Assembly: GCA_944325055.1 (NCBI GenBank)
Contig: CALUYP010000067.1
Location: 1-37,912 of the forward strand
Origin: an uncultured Elusimicrobiales bacterium
Lineage (GTDB): Bacteria; Elusimicrobiota; Elusimicrobia; Elusimicrobiales; Elusimicrobiaceae
DNA length: 37,912 nucleotides
Reading direction: 5' to 3'
The translations under genes were made by a program, and so were the position numbers. The notes under the pieces were generated by a model. That model did no database searches, was not told where the DNA came from, and saw only the letters and a list, made by a program, of their open reading frames with translations. This document shows, piece by piece, positions 15,211 through 22,179 of the stretch (position 1 is the first letter of the stretch; each line of letters opens with the position of its first letter).

Positions 15211-16785
15211 TTATACGCGTCCCGTTTCCTTTAATAAATTTTTATAACTTTCCAGCTGCGCCGCATAAACGGAAGCCGCTTGGGCGGGCGTATATTCACT
15301 GCGGTAGGTCCAATTCTCTTCTCCTACCGTTCCAGGCGTATTCACGCGGTCGAGTGTGCCAATAATATCCTGCCAAGAAAAAAGAGTTATCGCGGAATTG
15401 GAATCCAACACCCGGCGCAAAATAGCCCGTTGGGAATGGGCGTCAAACGGCACGTTCCCGTCCGTTTTTTGGGCGGAAATCATTTCCCAAATATGGGCCC
15501 GTTCATGTATATCCATTGTTTCCCACCAGCCGCGCACGGTTTCGGTATCATGGGTAGAAGTGGTGGCCAAAGACACTTGCGGGTAATTACGGGGCTCCCG
15601 GTAATAACCGTTATCTTCCCTTTCCCAGCGAAGCACTTTATATCCCGGAATACGCAAATCTACCAGCATACGGCGCACATAATTGGGAATGACCCCCAAA
15701 TCCTCTCCTACCGGCAGCTTGCCTTTTGCTTCTTCCAGCACCATCCTCAAAAAGTTGTATCCGCGGTCAATTTGGTTTTGCTCGCCCTGGATATCAAAAG
15801 CTCCGGTATCGTCTCCCGGCGCAAACACATACGTGCGGAAAAAACCCACCAAATGATCCAAACGAAAAATATCATACAGTTCCGTAACCCGTCTTATTTT
15901 TCGGCGCCATAAATCCAAGTGATGGGAATGTTGATACACCCAATCATACGCGGGCAAGCCCCAGCGCTGGCCGCCTTTGGAAAATTGATCTGCCGGAGCG
16001 CCTATTTCCCAACCCAAGCGATAATTTTCACGTTCCGACCAGACTTCGGCGCTGTCCAAATTGGTGCCGAACGGAATATCCCCAAAAATCAGTACTCCTT
16101 TTTCCTGTGCAAAGACTTTGGCCTGACGGAGCTGTTGATCTAAAATCCACTGTATATAAGAAAAATAATTTACATACTCGCGGTATTGGGATTCAAAAGC
16201 GTTTACGGCTGACTTGTCAAAATTACGCAATCCTTCGGGCCATTGCGTCCAAGTCTGCCATTTATAAAATTCTTTGACAGCGCGGAACACCGCATACCCG
16301 CGCAGCCAACCGGCCTGCGCGGCGCAATAGGCTTCAAAAGCTTGGAACCGGGGCGAATTGGAAGCCGCCTCCACAGACAAAAAATGTTGGTATCCAAACC
16401 AAAGCGCTTTTAATTTTGCTTGCTTAACTTCAAAAAAAGGCGCTTTTTTAGCATTGTGCCATTGTTGTATTTGAAACGCAATCGAATCGATAAATTCCTG
16501 GGCCCGCGGACTGGCCGCCACATCCGCTACATTGGAAATATCCGCATATACCGGATCCGTCGCAAAAGCGCTTAACGCCGAATAAGGACACGTTTCCCCA
16601 GGTGCGGTTTCCTGCAACGGCAGAATCTGTATAACTTTAGCGCCTAACGATGACAGAAAATCGGTCCACTCCCGTAAGCAAGCAAAATCACCCACTCCCC
16701 AATCTTTTTCCGTTTTCATAGCAGAAAGGGGCAACAAAATACCATTTATGCGGCTGGAAAGTACTTGGTCTTGGATGGTTGTCAT
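15211..16785 (-). CDS. malQ: 4-alpha-glucanotransferase (amylomaltase, GH77)
   Basis: Transfers alpha-1,4-glucan segments between maltodextrins, releasing glucose. 524 residues, the normal size for a bacterial GH77. Signatures: GVGDFACLREWTDFL, QILPLQETAPG, NRL-type segment DIFRLDHLVGFFRTY (catalytic nucleophile Asp in this block), GEDLGVIPNYVRRML (acid/base Glu), and STHDTETVRGWWE. The ATG at 16785 follows GAAGGG; the longer frame would begin with TTG inside ridA. Middle gene of ridA-malQ-nucleotidyltransferase. Together with the membrane CBM48 protein and the nucleotidyltransferase it points to storage-glucan metabolism. Confidence 0.95.
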   Translation of the reverse strand: MTTIQDQVLSSRINGILLPLSAMKTEKDWGVGDFACLREWTDFLSSLGAKVIQILPLQETAPGETCPYSALSAFATDPVYADISNVADVAASPRAQEFIDSIAFQIQQWHNAKKAPFFEVKQAKLKALWFGYQHFLSVEAASNSPRFQAFEAYCAAQAGWLRGYAVFRAVKEFYKWQTWTQWPEGLRNFDKSAVNAFESQYREYVNYFSYIQWILDQQLRQAKVFAQEKGVLIFGDIPFGTNLDSAEVWSERENYRLGWEIGAPADQFSKGGQRWGLPAYDWVYQHSHHLDLWRRKIRRVTELYDIFRLDHLVGFFRTYVFAPGDDTGAFDIQGEQNQIDRGYNFLRMVLEEAKGKLPVGEDLGVIPNYVRRMLVDLRIPGYKVLRWEREDNGYYREPRNYPQVSLATTSTHDTETVRGWWETMDIHERAHIWEMISAQKTDGNVPFDAHSQRAILRRVLDSNSAITLFSWQDIIGTLDRVNTPGTVGEENWTYRSEYTPAQAASVYAAQLESYKNLLKETGRV

Positions 16786-16795
16786 ATTCCCTTCT

Positions 16796-17173
16796 TCATT
16801 TTTTGGCGATAGCTTCAATTTCTACTACGCTTCCTTTAGGCAGCGCCGCTACTTGAATGGTGCTGCGGGCTGGCGGATTTTCTTTAAAAAAAGAAGCATA
16901 AACGGCATTCATTTCGGCAAATTTAGTTAAATCCGTCATAAAGACCGTAATTTTTACTACATGCTTCAAAGAGCAGCCCGCCTCTTTTAAAATATTTTCC
17001 AAATTATTTAAAATCAGTTCCGTTTGAACCTGTACATCCCCATTGTAAATTTCGCTGGTTACCGGATCGATGGGAAGCACGCCGGAAGTAAATATAAAAC
17101 CGCCTTCTTCCACCGCTTGGGAATAAGGACCGATCGCTTTAGGTGCATTGTTGGAACTAATGACTTTTTTCAT
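16796..17173 (-). CDS. ridA: RidA family protein (2-iminobutanoate/2-iminopropanoate deaminase)
   Basis: Hydrolyses reactive enamine/imine intermediates released by PLP enzymes. 125 residues, the usual length, with NAPKAIGPYSQAVEEGGFIF, TSGVLPIDP, NLENILKEAGCSLKHVVK, and the C-terminal NPPARSTIQVAALPKGSVVEIE that carries the conserved Arg and Glu. ATG 17173 follows GAGAGG. The stop is 10 nt before malQ. First gene of the operon, behind a strong consensus promoter at 17221-17249. Confidence 0.94.
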   Translation of the reverse strand: MKKVISSNNAPKAIGPYSQAVEEGGFIFTSGVLPIDPVTSEIYNGDVQVQTELILNNLENILKEAGCSLKHVVKITVFMTDLTKFAEMNAVYASFFKENPPARSTIQVAALPKGSVVEIEAIAKK

Positions 17174-17220
17174 ACAAAAGCCTCTCAAAATAAAGTTGGG
17201 GGAAAATACCCGTTTGATAT

Positions 17221-17249
17221 ATGGTACCAAGCACGGAAAGTGATGTCAA
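17221..17249 (-). promoter_or_regulatory. promoter of the ridA-malQ operon
   Basis: The minus strand reads TTGACA (17249-17244), a 17-base spacer and TACCAT (17226-17221), the latter preceded by TGG. Transcription should start near 17214, about 40 nt before the ridA ATG. Confidence 0.75.
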
Positions 17250-17287
17250 ACGGTTTGAATACGAATTCAACAGAGAAGAAAAACCGG

Positions 17288-17317
17288 TTTGACCCTAAAA
17301 AAGAAAAAGTGTTATAA
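17288..17317 (+). promoter_or_regulatory. upstream promoter P1 of the tRNA-Lys/tRNA-Glu pair
   Basis: TTGACC (17288-17293), an 18-base spacer and TATAAT (17312-17317). Back to back with the ridA promoter; points to the tRNA genes 137 bases downstream. Confidence 0.6.
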
Positions 17318-17362
17318 TAAATTATTGGAAAAACCCGGTAAAGAAATAAAATCATAAAGTTC

Positions 17363-17392
17363 TTGTCCGTTGGTTTAATTTTTTAGTATAAT
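17363..17392 (+). promoter_or_regulatory. proximal promoter P2 of the tRNA-Lys/tRNA-Glu pair
   Basis: TTGTCC (17363-17368), an 18-base spacer and TATAAT (17387-17392). Start expected near 17399, giving a 55-nt leader before tRNA-Lys. The leader contains the perfect palindrome GGGTTTAACCC at 17403-17413. Confidence 0.65.
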
Positions 17393-17454
17393 ATTTATGT
17401 TGGGTTTAACCCGATGTACGATTAGACCCAGGTAGTTTTTTTGACTGCTTTTTA

Positions 17455-17526
17455 GCGCTCGTAGCTCAGTGGTAGAGCATCCGCCTTTTAAGCGGGGGGC
17501 CGTGAGTTCAAGTCTCACCGGGCGCA
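17455..17526 (+). tRNA. tRNA-Lys (anticodon UUU)
   Basis: Acceptor GCGCTCG / CGGGCGC (one T-G wobble), D-arm GCTCAGTGGTAGAGC, anticodon stem TCCGC / GCGGG with loop CTTTTAA (TTT at 17487-17489), T-loop TTCAAGT, discriminator A17526. CCA is not encoded. Confidence 0.95.
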
Positions 17527-17533
17527 CTTTAAA

Positions 17534-17605
17534 GCCCTCTTCGTCTATCGGTTAGGACGTCGGATTTTCAATCCGAAAAGAGGAGTTCGATTCTCCTAGA
17601 GGGCG
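17534..17605 (+). tRNA. tRNA-Glu (anticodon UUC)
   Basis: Acceptor GCCCTCT / AGAGGGC, anticodon stem TCGGA / TCCGA with loop TTTTCAA (TTC at 17567-17569), T-arm AGGAG-TTCGATT-CTCCT, discriminator G17605. CCA is not encoded. Seven bases after tRNA-Lys, so the two are co-transcribed. Confidence 0.96.
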
Positions 17606-17640
17606 TTTTATTTTGTATAGAACCGTTAGGCGTTTTATGA

Positions 17641-17671
17641 AGGAAGAGGCCGAGATCCCTCTTCCTTTTTT
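17641..17671 (+). terminator. terminator of the tRNA-Lys/tRNA-Glu transcript
   Basis: Stem AGGAAGAGG / CCTCTTCCT (17641-17649 and 17658-17666) with an 8-base loop and a T run. Confidence 0.9.
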
Positions 17672-17694
17672 ATTTTCTTCCTTGATTTTTGCTT

Positions 17695-17703
17695 TGCTAT
17701 AAT
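17695..17703 (+). promoter_or_regulatory. extended -10 promoter giving a leaderless EamA message
   Basis: TGCTATAAT, a perfect extended -10, ends six bases before the A of the EamA start codon at 17710. Transcription at the normal distance would begin on that A. No Shine-Dalgarno exists between them. Confidence 0.6.
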
Positions 17704-17709
17704 GATCGT

Positions 17710-18273
17710 ATGAAAACAAAAAGCTTGGCCATCGGTTATGCACTGGCAGCCGCTTTGTGCTACGGGTTGAGCGTGCCTTTTTCCAAATTATTATTGCGGC
17801 ATCTTTCTCCTTCTTTTTTAGCCGCTCTTTTGTATCTGGGCGCCGGATTGGGAATGCTGATTATAAAATTGGCGCCATTTAAAATAAAAGCGGTTACCGT
17901 TTCCCCCTCGCTTACCAAACGGGATGTGCCGCTTCTTTGCGCTATGGTGCTCTTAGATACGGCAGCCCCCATACTGCTGTTATGGGGTCTAGAAAGTACC
18001 ACGCCCGCTACGGTTTCATTACTCAATAATTTTGAAATTGCCGCTACCGCTATGATTGCATTTTTATGGTTTAAAGAAACGGTAGGAAAAAGGTTAGGGA
18101 CGGCTATCCTGTTGATTACCGCCGCCTGCATATTATTAACGACAGACGATTTTTCCTCGATCTCTTTTTCTTCCGGCGGATTACTTGCATTGGCCGCCAG
18201 CATCTGTTGGGGCTTTGAGAATAATACAACCCGTCTATTATCTGCCAAAAATCCCCTTCAAACGTTATGGTAA
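17710..18273 (+). CDS. EamA/DMT transporter, N-terminal fragment (frameshifted gene)
   Basis: 187 residues with about six membrane helices: the first EamA repeat (LAIGYALAAALCYGLSVPFS, MVLLDTAAPILLLWGLE, TVSLLNNFEIAATAMIAFLWFKE) and the beginning of the second (ALAASICWGFENNTTRLLSA). It stops at TAA 18271-18273 just where a normal protein continues with the next helix. The remaining part lies in the -1 frame from 18267. Joining the two gives about 295 residues, the standard DMT length, so this is one gene broken by a single missing base (TTATGG in place of an expected TTAATGG). Pseudogene, sequencing error or split gene are all possible. Confidence 0.85.
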   Translation: MKTKSLAIGYALAAALCYGLSVPFSKLLLRHLSPSFLAALLYLGAGLGMLIIKLAPFKIKAVTVSPSLTKRDVPLLCAMVLLDTAAPILLLWGLESTTPATVSLLNNFEIAATAMIAFLWFKETVGKRLGTAILLITAACILLTTDDFSSISFSSGGLLALAASICWGFENNTTRLLSAKNPLQTLW

Positions 18274-18593
18274 AAGGATTCGGATCGGGAATACTGGCTT
18301 TGGTTTTAGCATGCTTCTTGAGAAACATCAACTTACACCCAATCTATGTATCGGCGGCATTACTATTGGGTGCGGTGGCATATGGATGCAGCGTCTATTT
18401 CTATATTTTAGTCCAACGCTATCTGGGGGCCGCTCGGACAGGCGTTTTTTATGCAGCGGCGCCTTTTATGGGAGTTATTCTTTCTTTTGTGATTATAGGC
18501 CAGCCTATCGGACCTTCGTTTTGCACCGCCTTAGGCTTGATGTTACTGGGAAGCTATCTGGCCGCTACCGAAAAAAGTAACTCCGGATTCTAA
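18267..18593 (+). CDS. EamA/DMT transporter, C-terminal fragment (frameshifted gene)
   Basis: 108 residues with about four helices: VKGFGSGILALVLACFL, YVSAALLLGAVAYGCSVYFY, the typical LVQRYLGAARTGVFYAAAPF and GVILSFVIIGQPI. This is the second half of the EamA repeat that the fragment at 17710 lacks. Its ATG overlaps the upstream stop in ATGGTAA, so termination-reinitiation is formally possible, but there is no ribosome binding site and the break falls inside a domain, not between the two repeats. A broken gene or sequence error is more likely than two functional half-transporters. Confidence 0.8.
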   Translation: MVKGFGSGILALVLACFLRNINLHPIYVSAALLLGAVAYGCSVYFYILVQRYLGAARTGVFYAAAPFMGVILSFVIIGQPIGPSFCTALGLMLLGSYLAATEKSNSGF

Positions 18594-18637
18594 TATTGTT
18601 ATTCTCTCCAAAATCCACTCTCCGATATTAAACTGTT

Positions 18638-19090
18638 TTAAAACCGTTTGATCCGACGATGGCAATAGGGCTTGGAACCAGTACGTTCGTAATAATGGTG
18701 ATGATAGTCTTCCGCCGGCCAAAAAGCCGAGGCGGGACTCACCCGCGTCACCACCGGATATCCTTTTTCTTTGAGCTGCCGGATAATCCGCAAAGCAGTT
18801 TGACGCTGTTGTTTTGTTGTATAAAAAATTTCAGAACGGTACTGGTTTCCTTGATCAGGCCCCTGGCCATTTTCTTGAGTAGGATCATGTATTTCCATAA
18901 AACCTTTCAATAATGTTTCATAATTGATTTTTGACGGATCAAATAGCATACGTACGGCTTCCGCGTGTCCGGTTTGACCGGAACAGACTTGTTCGTAACT
19001 GGGATGATCAAGATATCCTCCCGTATAACCGGGCTCAATACGCAAAATACCTGGAAAATCTTTCATTAAATGTTCCACCCCCCAAAACAA
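18638..19090 (-). CDS. msrA: peptide-methionine (S)-S-oxide reductase MsrA, C-terminal part of a frameshifted MsrB-MsrA fusion
   Basis: Reduces the S-epimer of methionine sulfoxide in proteins. About 150 residues with the full MsrA body: [53 protein letters not shown] and a C-terminal YCHRR. The catalytic Cys of the family motif GCFWG is not in this frame: it is encoded at the end of the msrB frame, and the two join by a one-base backward shift on TTT at 19084-19087. There is no proper start codon here (only TTG in place of the Cys). It works only if the frame is restored. Confidence 0.85.
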   Translation of the reverse strand: MFWGVEHLMKDFPGILRIEPGYTGGYLDHPSYEQVCSGQTGHAEAVRMLFDPSKINYETLLKGFMEIHDPTQENGQGPDQGNQYRSEIFYTTKQQRQTALRIIRQLKEKGYPVVTRVSPASAFWPAEDYHHHYYERTGSKPYCHRRIKRF

Positions 19091-19491
19091 CCTCCCGCAA
19101 ATACAGCTGTTTCTCCGACGGGAAGATTTTCTTCCGAAGCCGCCGGCTGGAAATACAACGACACCGAGTTAACGCAATGACGTACATTTTTGGGCGTTAG
19201 CTTCTCTCCTTTAAATATATGTCCCAAATGTCCGCCGCAACGGGCACATACGATTTCAGTCCGTATGCCGTCAGCATCTTTCAACCGTCTAACAGCTCCG
19301 GGAATGGCATCATCAAAGCTGGGCCAGCCGCAGCCGGAATCAAATTTATCCTTACTGCGGTACAACGGCGCGCCGCATTGGCGGCACAGATAACGGCCGG
19401 CGGCTTTATGGCGGCAATATTTCCCGCTGAAAGGGGGTTCGGTTCCTTTTTGGAGTATAATTTTTTTCTCTTCGTTATTTAATGGTTTCAT
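19066..19491 (-). CDS. msrB: peptide-methionine (R)-S-oxide reductase MsrB, N-terminal part of a frameshifted MsrB-MsrA fusion
   Basis: Reduces the R-epimer of methionine sulfoxide. The MsrB domain (about residues 1-115) has the zinc CxxC pairs CRQC and [24 protein letters not shown], and the catalytic Cys in [11 protein letters not shown]. It is followed by a linker and the first strand of MsrA, ending [11 protein letters not shown] then stop. A normal fusion would read GCFWGVEH, which is recovered exactly in the -1 frame. MsrB-MsrA fusions are known in several bacteria. Short leader of about 14 nt from a good promoter; no clear ribosome binding site. Confidence 0.9.
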   Translation of the reverse strand: MKPLNNEEKKIILQKGTEPPFSGKYCRHKAAGRYLCRQCGAPLYRSKDKFDSGCGWPSFDDAIPGAVRRLKDADGIRTEIVCARCGGHLGHIFKGEKLTPKNVRHCVNSVSLYFQPAASEENLPVGETAVFAGGCFGGWNI

Positions 19492-19511
19492 AAAATTTAT
19501 TTTCTGACGGT

Positions 19512-19540
19512 ATGATATCGGTTTGGACGGAGCAGGTCAA
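19512..19540 (-). promoter_or_regulatory. msrBA promoter
   Basis: The minus strand reads TTGACC (19540-19535), a 17-base spacer and TATCAT (19517-19512). Start expected near 19505, 14 nt before the msrB ATG. Confidence 0.65.
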
Positions 19541-19580
19541 GCCTAGAAATATACTATAAAAACGGCGGCGTCAGAAAAGT

Positions 19581-19586
19581 TATAAT
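19581..19586 (+). promoter_or_regulatory. -10 box of the Slp-like lipoprotein gene
   Basis: TATAAT lies 14 nt before the ATG at 19601, so the leader would be only about 8 nt. No convincing -35. Confidence 0.35.
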
Positions 19587-19600
19587 ATAACCAACAAAGT

Positions 19601-20275
19601 ATGAAGCAATTGCTAATGTTGTTTTTATGTATACTGTCCATTGGCTGCAGCGGACTGATTCCTTATAAGGACCAGAATTTGGATTATCTGCAAAATATAG
19701 AAAAAGATCCAACCGCTTATCGGGGTCAAGTGGTTTCTTTTGGCGGGGAAGTAAAAGGCATAACGGAAGACGCTTTGCGTCTGCGGCTGGTATTGCAAAT
19801 CGACGCCCCTCTCTACTATTACGCCACGGGAAAAGGCGGCGCTGTTGCATATGAACTAATCTTAGTTACTTTTAATAAGCGCGGCATGCCCAGTATGACC
19901 GGTATAAAAAAAGGAAATGAAATTAAGGTTTTGGCGCGGGTAAGCAGTTACGAAACACGCAAAAATTTTACAGGGAAAGACATTGCCGTATTACACTTGC
20001 TTGCCTTTGCTTTATCCGATCACACCAGACACAAAGACTTTTTTCGTCCGGAAACGCCGGAACGGGCATTATACGAATCTTGGAAAGAAGGACGTCTGTT
20101 TTTTGAGGAATCGGCCCAAGAAGTAATAGACCGTTGTCCGAAACCAACTCTTCCCGAACTTGCTCCCCAAATACGCGCCGCTATGGAAACCGCCCCCGCC
20201 GAAGAACATCTTCCGGAAAAAGGAATCGTCTTTGACGAAGAGGAACCTCCTTTTCTGGTAGCGCCGGAACAATAA
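19601..20275 (+). CDS. outer-membrane lipoprotein, Slp-like
   Basis: 224 residues. A lipoprotein signal peptide ends in LSIGC (lipobox, Cys about residue 16). The following region YLQNIEKDPTAYRGQVVSFGGEVKGI resembles the Slp/YeaY lipoprotein family, whose members start their domain with a similar DPxxYxGxxVxxGG segment. The C-terminal part is rich in Pro/Glu and is probably extended. Slp-type proteins are stress- or starvation-associated in enterobacteria, but the biochemical role is unknown. Stands alone and is divergent from msrBA. Confidence 0.78.
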   Translation: MKQLLMLFLCILSIGCSGLIPYKDQNLDYLQNIEKDPTAYRGQVVSFGGEVKGITEDALRLRLVLQIDAPLYYYATGKGGAVAYELILVTFNKRGMPSMTGIKKGNEIKVLARVSSYETRKNFTGKDIAVLHLLAFALSDHTRHKDFFRPETPERALYESWKEGRLFFEESAQEVIDRCPKPTLPELAPQIRAAMETAPAEEHLPEKGIVFDEEEPPFLVAPEQ

Positions 20276-20305
20276 ACCCAACAACCGGCTTTTCATAACC
20301 AAGAA

Positions 20306-20848
20306 CTATAATCCCGGTGGCAGTTTTTCTTTCATTAAACGTTTAAAATTAAAAACTTCACCATCGGCTCGAAAAGTACCGTCTCCCACCGCATGGACCA
20401 ACCGTTTATCCGAACAGGAAGAATCCTTCCATACGCAAACCGCTTTTAAAATAAAAATTCCATAAGTTTCCAGAAAACGTTCCACCACGCATTCGATACA
20501 CGCCGTACAACCCGCTAATAAAGGAGCTTTTACGAACTGGGCAGGCAAGGCTTTTAGCTGAAATTTCTGAAATTTATCCACCTCTTTTCCGCTTACCGTA
20601 CCTATTTGAACCGCCGTCTTTAATAGTGTAGGGCCAGGTATGCACAACACACATTCCTTTGTTTTTCGCAGCGCGCCAAACGAATAATTCCATGGACCGG
20701 TGCATAAAGCAAAACGCCCGTCGAAATCCAACGGCATGGACCAAGATATCGTCATGATATTATTTTTTCGTCCGTCAAAAGTGGTCACTAACAAAAGCGG
20801 ACCGGGTTCAATCAAAGTCAGGGCCTTTTCCAGTTTCATCTTTCTCAT
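20306..20848 (-). CDS. flavin reductase-like domain protein (FMN-binding)
   Basis: 180 residues of the flavin reductase/DIM6-NTAB family, which bind FMN and pass electrons from NAD(P)H or act as flavoredoxins. Signatures: GPLLLVTTFDGRKNNIMTIS, MPLDFDGRFALCTGPWNYSF, TKECVLCIPGPTLL, and the C-terminal AVGDGTFRADGEVFNFKRL. Three Cys are clustered in CTACIECVVERF, unusual for the family and possibly metal- or redox-active. Two close starts exist (ATG 20848 or 20839); I took the outer one. Single gene with its own promoter; divergent neighbours give no substrate clue. Confidence 0.85.
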   Translation of the reverse strand: MRKMKLEKALTLIEPGPLLLVTTFDGRKNNIMTISWSMPLDFDGRFALCTGPWNYSFGALRKTKECVLCIPGPTLLKTAVQIGTVSGKEVDKFQKFQLKALPAQFVKAPLLAGCTACIECVVERFLETYGIFILKAVCVWKDSSCSDKRLVHAVGDGTFRADGEVFNFKRLMKEKLPPGL

Positions 20849-20870
20849 ATTTCATGCTCTCTATTTTTTC

Positions 20871-20899
20871 ATTGTAGTCCTATTTTGTCAAAAAAGCAA
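20871..20899 (-). promoter_or_regulatory. promoter of the flavin reductase-like gene
   Basis: The minus strand reads TTGCTT (20899-20894), a 17-base spacer and TACAAT (20876-20871). Its -35 lies in the T-tract of the terminator of the upstream pilin-like gene. Confidence 0.4.
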
Positions 20900-20923
20900 A
20901 AAATTCCCGCTTGTAAAAGCGGG
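20889..20923 (-). terminator. terminator after the pilin-like genes
   Basis: Stem CCCGCTT / AAGCGGG (20906-20912 and 20917-20923), loop of four; on the minus strand it is followed by a long T-rich tail (20905-20889). Confidence 0.9.
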
Positions 20924-20978
20924 TTAGAATACAAAAATTCGGGCAGATTATAAGAAGCCTTTTGGCAAGAACAGCCTT

Positions 20979-21539
20979 TCAGGATTGGGTAGAATTTTCT
21001 ACAGGAGGATTTGTTTCTTTCTTCTGTAATAAAAACGGGTCTATATAGGCGGAAAATCTCCCGCAAAACCATTTTCCCACTGTTGACTCTGCTTCACAAA
21101 TAAATACCGGTTCGGGAAATGCTGCAACCAGTGTATAGGTAAAAAAGCTGCCCGCCCGAACGGCATAAATCTTACCGGAAGAGCTGCCTTCATCTATTTC
21201 TATTCCGAAAGAAAATCCTTTTTCAGCCGAGTACAATTCGGCTCTTGAAAAGGCAAAGAACCGTTCTTCACCCGCTTCTCCCGCCGGGGAAAACACTCCT
21301 TTTGACTTATCCATAAAAGGCTCAAAAACAGCCAGTGCTTTCCAATCATTGGTATATTCCTTATATTGAATAAAATAAGAATTCTCCGCTATTACCCAAT
21401 TTACCAACGCTGCCTGGGCGTTTGCCGCATTGCCCCGTTCCAACACCCAAACATAATGAGGCGCAGCCAACCCAACTAAAATAATAACCACCCCTAATAA
21501 AAAGCCAAATTCTTTCCAAGAAAATTTATTTTTCCCCAT
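20979..21539 (-). CDS. pilin-like protein without a normal class III signal
   Basis: 186 residues. One N-terminal hydrophobic helix (about 11-32, FGFLLGVVIILVGLAA) is followed by an amphipathic stretch and then a region, SYFIQYKEYTNDWKALAVF, that aligns with RVYVRFQHYTTYWHKLDAV in the pilin encoded just upstream. So it is a paralogue of that pilin. It lacks the normal prepilin site: a possible cleavage at G/FLLGV has Val where the conserved Glu5 should be. It could be a minor pseudopilin, an uncleaved membrane accessory protein or a decaying copy. ATG 21539 follows AGGG. Two-gene operon ending in a terminator. Confidence 0.75.
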   Translation of the reverse strand: MGKNKFSWKEFGFLLGVVIILVGLAAPHYVWVLERGNAANAQAALVNWVIAENSYFIQYKEYTNDWKALAVFEPFMDKSKGVFSPAGEAGEERFFAFSRAELYSAEKGFSFGIEIDEGSSSGKIYAVRAGSFFTYTLVAAFPEPVFICEAESTVGKWFCGRFSAYIDPFLLQKKETNPPVENSTQS

Positions 21540-21577
21540 TTTAATACCCTATTTCGGCTTATAAATTAAACCCGATC

Positions 21578-22144
21578 TTATTCTCCATCCGCCTGCTCGT
21601 CTGCTTGAATATCCATCGGGTCACTGAGCAATTCGGAAGGATCTTCTACTCCCATATAATCAACACACATAGCTATATCCTTTTCATTATCCCAATCCGG
21701 AACACACACAAACTGGGTAGAATCAAACGGACGTACTATGCGATATGTATAAGGAGAGCTTCCCACCCGCTGGGCAACAGCAAACCAACGGCCTGCTTCA
21801 TTCTTTTCAAAAGAAATGGCAAATCCATTTCGAGGCTCTCCGGATAGCATTCCCCCGCGTGTATAATAAATGGTATTTTCTTCTCCATTGGCGAAATCAT
21901 TTTGTTCCTTGGGCTTCCGAACGGCTACAGGAACAGCATCCAGCTTATGCCAATAAGTCGTATAGTGTTGAAATCTTACGTAGACCCGCTCCTGCGACAA
22001 AATAGCAGCTCCTATAATCGTGTCTGCCTCGGCAATACGCATCCGTTCCATAAAACGCTCATAATACATAAAAGCAGTGCTGGCTAAAATGGAGATGATA
22101 ACAACTACTATTAACATCTCCAATAAAGTAAATCCTTTTCTCAT
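21578..22144 (-). CDS. type IV pilin-like protein
   Basis: 188 residues with a textbook prepilin leader: short basic MRKG then FTLLEMLIVVVIISILAS, with Gly before the cleavage site, Phe+1 and Glu+5. After the N-terminal helix comes a globular domain with RVYVRFQHYTTYWHKLDAV, two late Cys (FVCVPD and IAMCVDYMG) that may form the pilin D-loop disulfide, and an acidic tail. It would be assembled into a type IV pilus or type II secretion-like fibre after PilD processing; no assembly genes are in the window. AGAGG precedes ATG 22144. Lies 35 nt after marC. Confidence 0.88.
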   Translation of the reverse strand: MRKGFTLLEMLIVVVIISILASTAFMYYERFMERMRIAEADTIIGAAILSQERVYVRFQHYTTYWHKLDAVPVAVRKPKEQNDFANGEENTIYYTRGGMLSGEPRNGFAISFEKNEAGRWFAVAQRVGSSPYTYRIVRPFDSTQFVCVPDWDNEKDIAMCVDYMGVEDPSELLSDPMDIQADEQADGE

Positions 22145-22179
22145 AATCTACCTCTGAATCTTTAAGAGTTCTCTTTAAC

